Shown here in pieces: positions 12,301 through 21,300 of a DNA stretch of 64,000 nucleotides (position 1 is the first letter of the stretch; every line of letters begins with the position of its first letter). The position numbers and the translations under genes are program-made. The stretch comes from Haliotis asinina. Lineage: Eukaryota; Mollusca; Gastropoda; Lepetellida; Haliotidae. Location of the stretch: positions 26,273,554-26,337,553 of the forward strand of contig NC_090282.1 in the NCBI RefSeq assembly GCF_037392515.1, written 5' to 3'. The notes beneath the pieces were generated by a model. It did not search any database and had not been told where the DNA came from. It was given only the letters and a program-made list of their open reading frames with translations.

Positions 12301-15300
12301 TTTACATACATATTTTACGGAATTACACATTAAATCGACAGAACCAGTTGAATGTTTACGATATTACTTGCCGACGTCAGTCATGTTTTACCCCGGGCAT
12401 AGAGGACAATTATCGTCCAATCATTTGACATTCTTGGGGAAGACGGAGAAAAGAGGTGCATGCAGTGCCCTGGGATGGGAAAACTCAGAGAAGAGTGGAG
12501 GGGCACTGTGGAGTTTTATCCAAATACGTTTTCTAAGAAAATGCTTGTAAATATTCACGGCAAGTGTTTTATAGTGAAACATGTAAATGGATGGTTTTAT
12601 CTGAAACTGCTAACAAGAAAGGCTGACACAAAATATGATGTCGCAAGGTGGGTTATAGAAACCACACTGTATCTTGGCTCATATCTGCATCTACAATGTA
12701 ATACTCGACCCCTGTACATTACAATAATAAGATATAAGGAGATCTGAAGTCATCACACCACTGTGAAAAATACTATGAAATAGAAAGGCTGCAGCAAATG
12801 TGTAACACAGTCACAAAGCTGGGTTCGAAACCCGACCTTCGGTCTGCCCACTGTGTTTACAACCTTGGAAACACTCCCTAAATGCTGAGGGAAACTACAA
12901 TATAAACAGCAACGTGATAGTGAGGGGAAGCACGTTCCCCGGGGTATTTGTCGTGTAAGGAAACTGTTGGCCAGTCACGTTTATGTGACTATGATGAATT
13001 CCGTGTTTATAAGTGGACTTAAGTATGTAACTGCTTTAGAGGTCGATGGCGCACTTACACACTTTAAGTAAGCCTCATTATTGACCAGCCTCGAAACAAC
13101 ACACCTTACTCTGTCACCTACCGTATTTTATTGGGAGTAAACATGCAGGTGTCGGGGTCATGTTAAGGAGTGGTTATTGAAAACAGCACAACTAAAGACC
13201 AAAGGTCGAAGGGAAGTACATGGGACATGAACAAGTGGTCGAGTATATTGTACCTTATTTAGTGACAGGGCGTGGGAAGAAAACAACAGATTCTGATTTC
13301 ATATCATGATGTACAGACAAAGTGAACTTCGTAGTTCTTGGCTAGGCGGGTAATCTAACTTTTATGTACAAAGCAAGTCACATACAACACACCTACCTAC
13401 CTATAAATTCTGAACGGTCCACAACGTTCTTCCTTCCACTCACGGCAATACATGCTCAATCATTAAACTGGATTTATAGGGGTTGATGTACAGTTAATAT
13501 GAATATATGAAATTTAGCATCAACTATAATATACAGTAAAAACTGTTGCATTCACTCACTCACGCAGCATTTCCATGAAAGCACTAGAGGACGCACTCGA
13601 GAGTAGGAACAATCACTCACATGACAGGAAAGGTTCTGTGATTTCACGACGACACACCAGTATAGGTCACTTCCGCCTTTATTGTTACACACGGCAACAT
13701 TGTTTTATTCTACACTGCTCCATTAGCCCCAAACTGTCTTGATAAATATTACTGACATGGTGATCTTGTGTCATATTTCAGCACAATTTGTGTTATACAA
13801 ATTACAAGAAGATATGCCTGTAATACTTATTAATATACTAACCACGCTTCGTTTCCTAAAGGTGGCCAGAACAAAAAACAGTTATGTATACCAGCCAGAT
13901 CTGTAGATGATAATAATTATAACTGAAGTGGTATTTGTAGTAAGAAACAACAACAAAAACGGCAACAACAACAGCAACAACAGTAGTAGTATGTACACCA
14001 TCGTCGGTACCATCATCATTAACATCAGTATCATCATCACCTTTTATATACATACATGCACGGTATACATTGTAGGCGAGACGTTGTACTGGTGTGATGC
14101 TGGGGAACACCGTATCGACTCGGTCAAGCTGGACGGTAGCGACAGGCGGCAGATCCTCAATGAACCGGGCACTCATTACTTCGGCATATTCCTCTATGCG
14201 GACGCCCTTTACTTAACGGACTGGAAGATGAAGTAAGCCTCACCAGCCACATGCCCTCGAGTCATTGCAAGAATTAAAGATGTTTGTTAAAAAATATATA
14301 AAACTTGAGATGACCTCCGACTTGAAACGCTCAGTACAATATACTAGATGCCTATCTAGATACATTGTACTGTGAAGCAATGACTCGAGGGCCTGTGTCA
14401 CCAGCCTAGTCACTATTAAAGGCAAGGTTTTGCTAGTCACTGTTATAGGCAAGGTTTTGCTAGTCACTGTTATATGCAAGGTTTTGCTAGTCACTGTTAT
14501 AGGCAAGGTTTTGCTAGTCACTGTTATAGGCAAGGTTTTGCTAGTCACTGTTATAGGCAAGGTTTCGCATTTGGGGGATGTTATTGTCAACAGTTTTCTA
14601 ATGTCATGTGGTGATGGTGTGCATTTTTATTTCCTCTTGGCGAGAGCAATCAAGGAGGAACATCCAGTTTACATCGAGGCTTTGTGTTGTCATCTTTCAG
14701 AGAAGACTCGCCATCTCTCAGCACCTTTCTGTGAAGTTGATTGAATGTTGTTGTTTTTTCAAAATCTTCTGATACCTATTTGTTCATACGTAATATCAAC
14801 ATGCGGCGGGGTAATGGAAATAGGATTGTCTAATGTCGTAAATAAAGAAAGCGATGTTGAAATATACTATAGATTTGATCTATCATTGTGTGCTATTTCA
14901 CTTCCTATTGATGGGAGGAATGAAGGAGGGATATCCCTTTTGAATAGAGACGCTTCTCATTTAGAGAAGACTCAGCATTTCACAGCATCTTTCTGAGTAG
15001 TTGATAGAATAGAAATGGGTATCTGGCCATACATACAATGCAATGTACATGATATTTATGTTGCATGGTGAGGATGACATTTCTATTAAGTTAATAGTTG
15101 TTTCTTATACGGAATGCTTCATACACATATCTGCCTGAAGAGCGTTGAGTATTTATAAACTGAGTCAAAACAGAAACTTCACAGAGTGTATTTTTTAAAA
15201 ATAATGAATAATTTGTCTCTGATGGTACATCTATGTATCCGAAATGGAGTCCCTATCTTTGGGCTCTAGAAAAGAACGTTAGCAAACCCCAATCAAACCC

Positions 15301-18300
15301 ATCCATTCGTAGTGCAAGTGACGTTAGAGCCAAATCAGGTTTTGCACGTGCAGTCACGTGATCTTCGCATCGAAGTGTTCTTCATTTGCAGGTGTTTGCA
15401 TTGGCCTCAAGAATTGAAAAAAACACGCTTTTAAACCACAGTTCTAACGGTACTGTAAATGCCACGATTGTCAAATGTGCTATGTGAACGTGCCGCACGT
15501 TGGCATGTTTGCAAGCGGGAAGATCAGTTATTGACGTCGCAAGAGCAATGGGATGCAGCCGCCGTACTGTATATGACTTGCGAGGTCGTTTACAACAAAC
15601 TGGCACCACTTCTGATCGCCCAAAGTCGGGTCGTCCACGTGTGACGTCACGAACAGAAGACCGTCAAATCGTCTTACGTCACCTACGTGACAGATTTCTG
15701 CCGCCGACACGAACCAGGGCTGAGATATTTAGAGGACGACTGTCCCCACAGACCATTCGAAATATTTTGCGGGCTGCCAGTCTCCATTCTCGACGTCCAT
15801 GTTGTGACGACATTCTGTATACCCATGTTTTGGAATGGCGGTGTAGCCTAATGGAACTGATTGTGTCACTGTCAGTGTATCGAGTACATCACCTTAGCAA
15901 TGAAATAAGAACAACTTAACCATCTTACCATCTCTTGTTCTTTTATAGTGCCCTGAAGAAAGAATGTGAAGTTTCTTTTTTGACTCAGTATATTTTCTGA
16001 TGATTATAGCTGCATACATTTATAAACTTAATAATCTTTACAGTAATATTTCTTTACATGAATAGATCTTTGGTGAGTGTACGATGGACGCTTGAGTAAG
16101 AAGTGAAATTCGTCTTCTATGTCATTAAGTTTACAGTTACTACAAATTCATTTATCCCGTGGGATTTTATTACACCCATTACAGTTAATAATGTATGAGG
16201 TAATGTTCATTAATCAGAACATTAACTAAATACATTCCAATTTAAAAGGCAAGCTTTATCTTAGAGTGTTTAAATAGCATCTCAGCTGTAGATTTCCTCA
16301 TTTCCTGATACCAACGCGTATTGAGTTTGTCGTTGTTTTGATAGAGGCATGCACCCTGGAACATGTACTATTCGCCTACATTAACAACCTTTGTTTCCAC
16401 TGTGCTGTATAATGGGTCGTCATATTTTCATAGTGCTGTACGAGCTATACATCTCAATGGAACGGAGAAGCTGAGAATCACAGCAGGAGGATTCAAGAGC
16501 CTCACTGGCATTTATGTCACCAAACTGTCCCGTAAGTTTTGAACACGTTACCCCAAAAAGACAATTTATTGTCATTTCTCAGAATATGTGCCCCAGTGCT
16601 TCATGCTGTCCGTCTTGTGTTCACGGAAATCGACCCTAAAGATCGTTGCTTTCAGAGATGATGTTTCTGTAAGTTTAGAATATTCACTGCCCACAATATT
16701 ATATGAATAAAACTTGACAATGGATTACGATAGAGTCAAACAGCATTCTAACGTTATTCTCTTCAAGGATGTACTAAAATAATAATGCTAATAATAATAA
16801 ATGTAATTGATCCAAACATCCGTTTGTTTATTTACCGCGACATTATTATTAGCCCCGATCACCCAAGTCGCCTCTAATGAGTTAACAGGTGATGAGACGA
16901 ATGAGTGGTTTAACTACTAGGATACCATGTCGACCCAATCAGAAAATGCGAAATTGGAACAGTTTGTGAACTACATTTGAAAGAGGTCTGGTCATCTCAC
17001 ATCTGCATTTGTAAGTGTTGCCCACTGAATGTAATTTTCTGTGTTCAACAGGCTGTTCCTCACGTACATATGGCGAAAACTGTGAAAAACAGTGTGGTCA
17101 TTGCAAAGACGAGGCTGCTTGCAACAGGACAACGGGGTTGTGTACAGAAGGGTGTCAAGCAAATTTTTACGGAACAACAATAGGTATGTTGTAGCAAACA
17201 TGATGAATCGGTAGGGGTGGTATCAAAAGCTATTATATTATGTCCTTGAATAACCGAGGTGAGTTACATATAAAATCTAGGTAAAGCTGCATGTATGTTA
17301 TAATTCGACTTGGTTGGCACTTGCCATCGCATCCTAGTTGTTAGATCGATGTTCATGCTTTTGATCATTGGTCTAGTCCAGATTCAGTTGTTGCTGAGTG
17401 CGGTGTTAAACAACAAACAAACGCACAAACACGCTTTAGTTAAAGGTTTCGTTTGCCGTGTCCGATTAGGACATTTGCTTAATTCTTCATTACCTTTGAA
17501 ATATAATCCTGAACGTCGTGAAACAGGTTCACAAAATGTTTAATGCCCAGTGATAACATTTTCACTTGGAGACATGAAATCCTATTAAGACTGTGAACTC
17601 TGATCAAATGTCGCTTAGAATAGCACCAGCCACCATATTCATAATCCATATTCGCTGGATATATGTGTTACAGATAGGAACTTCATACACCCCTCCTCAT
17701 GTTGTAATCGCTCGTTACCAGGGACGGACACTCATAGGCTCATTGCTTTTTAGGGAGTCGGCAGAACAACTTTTCGATGTGTAACCAGTCATGTGGTCAC
17801 TGCAAAGCCGAGTCCTGCCATTACTTAACTGGAGAGTGTCCTTACGGTTGCAAGACAGGGTGGAGTGGACCAAAGTGTAATACAGGTATGTGTTTAACCG
17901 TCTCTGATTAGACACATATTGGGGTATGGTTCTGTGCATTGAGCACAGTTCCACGCAACACAACACATGTGATACATGCGGTCTCACCTTAGGCAAGTGA
18001 GTTTGTTCAAAACTGCCTCTGTTCACCCAGCAGAAAATGGGTACCCGGTTGGACAAAGTCACGCGACAAGAACCTTCTAGCGCCTGACAGACTGCTTGGG
18101 TTATCCAAGGTAATACTAATCAGATTCCGATTAAGCGCCAGAGCAATCGCTTGGTGATTGGAGACGCTTGTGCGGAAGAGAAGATGACTTATTGTCATTA
18201 TTACAATAGATCGATAAAGATGTTACTCAAAAAGCAGTTAAGAATGTGCCCTTCTTAACTGTGTTAAATATAGTGAAAAACTTCATATTTTTTGTTCAGA

Positions 18301-21300
18301 CACGAGATGGTAAGATGGTTAAATTGCTATTATTTCATTGCTGAGATCTGTGTGATGTACTCGATACACTGGTTTGCATTGGCCTGAAGCTGATGTTGCC
18401 GTTGATGAAACGGTGTCAATATTGGTCCACGATATGGACGTCGAGAACTGAGACTGGCGGCCCGCAAAGTATTTCGAATGGTCTGGGAGAACAGTCGACC
18501 TCTAAACACCTCAGCTATGGTTCGTGTAACCGGCAATAATCCGTCACGTAAGTGACGTAGGACGATTTGACGGTCTTCTGTTCGTGACGTCACACGTGGA
18601 CGACCCGACTTTGGGCAATCAGAAGTGGTGCCAGTTTGTTGTAGACGACCTCGCAAGTCATACACAGTACGACGGCTGCATCCCATTGCTCTTGCGACGT
18701 CAATAACTGATCTTCCTGCCTGCAACATGCCAACGGCACGTTCACATAGCACATTTGACAATCGTGGCATTTACAGTACCGTTAGAACTGTGGTTTAAAA
18801 GTTGTTTTTTTCCCAATTCTTGAGGTCAATGACTCAGTATAGATCTTTTTCAAACTGGAAATATTTGCTTCATTAGCCCACTACACTTTATTTCTCCCTG
18901 CTTGGATATATTATGGATATTGTTAAATGGTTGTTCTACGTCTTCGTCCATCACTCCTTAAATTCTAAGGGAAGGTTCTGCAATATCCTCCAAAATCTCA
19001 CTGAACTGAAGAATGTACATCGTGGAGATAAATGGCACTCGCGAAGAGAAAGTTTGTAAGTCTAAGCGTTCGCTCGTCACGTCGATTCACCACTTGGTAC
19101 AATGTACTAGCACATGTCGTGTGTCCCCGGTCGTGTTACGATATACTTTCACTGGTCCGGGTTCGATTCCCCACATGGGTACAATGTGTGAATCCCATTT
19201 CCCGTGCCCCTCGCCGTGGAGTGTTGCTAAGAACGGCATAAGACCATACTCACACTAACCCTCCACAACTGAATCATCAAGATGGGATAGGCTGTAATTG
19301 AGGGGGAAGGTTCTGTATACACACTCTGCAGAAGGCTCTCAATAAAGCTATTTTTAAACCGGATGTCCAATTAAATTTGTCTTTAAAGCAAGAGTACATG
19401 TGTTGCTTTAGATTTTACAAGTCTATTAAACAATGGTCTATGTCATAGTAAAGCTGTAGAGACATTTCTATCATGGGCCCCTGTATAAACGTGGTTCTAT
19501 ATACGATGAGTGTTAAATGTAGAGTCATAAAACCGACTTGTCACATTTTCGTGAGGCTTGAGTTGTTCAGGTTTAACGCCGTAGAGTTGGCACAAACTGA
19601 CGGGAGGAGAGAGGAACGATGCAGCATCAGTATATTTGATGCGTACTCGCGTATGGTACTGTAATGTTCTCTGTAATGCAATCACATTTGTACCTTTTAT
19701 AAATGCATGTTTGTGTCGCTACAGGAACGCCATGTACTTTTTCCAGAGTTGAAAATAAATCCCATGTATTTTTGACAGAAATTACTGTAACGGAAACGAC
19801 TATCTTGTCGACGGATACGTCAACAGAGATATCAACGCATACAACACGCGGTCCTACTCCAGTCGGCAATGGCAACACAACTTGTGGTAAGATGGGTTAC
19901 TATGGCGATAGATGCAAGCACAAGTGCGGTGCTTGTGCTGACCATGCACACTGTAACAGCCACAGTGGAGAGTGCCCACAACACTGTGCCTGCGGATGGG
20001 AAGGGAGCCGATGTAATCAGAGAGTAAAGGGTAGGTATCTCACATAGGACACTCACTGACGTATAGAGTTTTAGCTGCATCCGGTCACTCTGAACACGAA
20101 GTTTGTTCACAAGGCAACGTGCCAATGACAATTTATGTGTTATCTCCAATATTTGATACAGGTTTGTCATTCTAATTATCAATTCTCAATTGTGATTTAG
20201 TATTTGAGTTGCGGTATTGTTAGGGTATGTAGGGTAAATGTGTGTGTGTAAAAAAAATTAAGTTTATGTTTCTGTTTCCCATTCACGTTGACAAATAAAA
20301 TACCTTTTCCATCTTTATCTTCCACCAGTTCACCAAGATTGCAATCAAGTGACACTCGAGCACAGTAAACTTACTTCAGATGACTCACACAACAGAGGTA
20401 AATGCCAGCACTGATTCTTTGCTTGATGTGTTACATGTAGTAATTACAGATGACTGTCTCATTTTCTGCAGGTCTTAATTTAGACCCAGCATTACAGGCA
20501 TCTGAAATAACTGGAATACTGAAGTACTGCTGTCGCTCAGCAACATTGAATCACCATTTCTAGATTCTTCACGATGTATATTCCATGTACAAATAGTTGT
20601 TGATCACGAAATAAAATTTGCATTAATTTGTTTAAACAATTATTAGGAGATACCCGAGAAGATCGGGGTTAGAGTTACTTTTTGTGGTGAAAGCGACTCA
20701 TTAGGCACGCTAAAAACATTTATATTTTATGTAAGCCCAATAGGCTTGATCGTATTGATGGCGTGTCCAGGTAACGGTATCTCCGGTCATCGTATCCCAT
20801 TGCGCAGATCAGTTTTGATAATGTCAGTCACTGGATTGTCTGGCGCAGACTTGGATGTTTACTTGTAATATTTTTGAGTGTGGCGTTTAGACAAACAAAT
20901 TGTCAAAGGGAATGCATCATGTTTTCAGACTATACAGTGCCTGTGATGACTGCTGTAATGGTGGCCATGCTGGTTGTTATTGTGTTACTGGTGGCATATA
21001 TCATCAAGTGAGTAGAGGGTATCGCATATTAGACGTCAATTAGAATAGGTATTCAGTAACCCATGCTTGCCACAAAAGGCGACTATGCTTGTTGTAAGAG
21101 GCCATTAACGGGATTGGGTAGTCAGGTTCGCTGACGTGGTTGACACATGTCATCGGTTGCCAGTTGTGCAGATCTGTGTTCATGTTGTTGATCACTGGAT
21201 CTGTGAAAACGTAGACATTATCTGCCTCAGAATTAGATTGCGTCTCCTTTTCAAAGGAAATTATTGAGGTTAACATATAAACAATCAATTTGACTTCCAC

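Larger units (their letters stand above)
17886..19724. other. Gene 1 intron 8
   Basis: The intron holds Tc1-like copy B and an H2 SINE, listed separately. The rest shows nothing definite. Confidence 0.4.

Noticed and set aside
12815-12865. Possible tRNA gene (GGGTTCGAAACCC)
   Set aside because: There is a B-box-like word but no matching A box or cloverleaf arms. More likely a decayed SINE or chance.
13907-14075. Asn/Ser-rich N-terminal extension of exon 5
   Set aside because: It is an (AAC)n tract in the intron. The exon starts at a good AG in phase with exon 4.
14240-14744. Repetitive open frames on both strands
   Set aside because: The 27-base minisatellite is nine codons long and has no stops in several frames. 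No splice or start context supports a gene.
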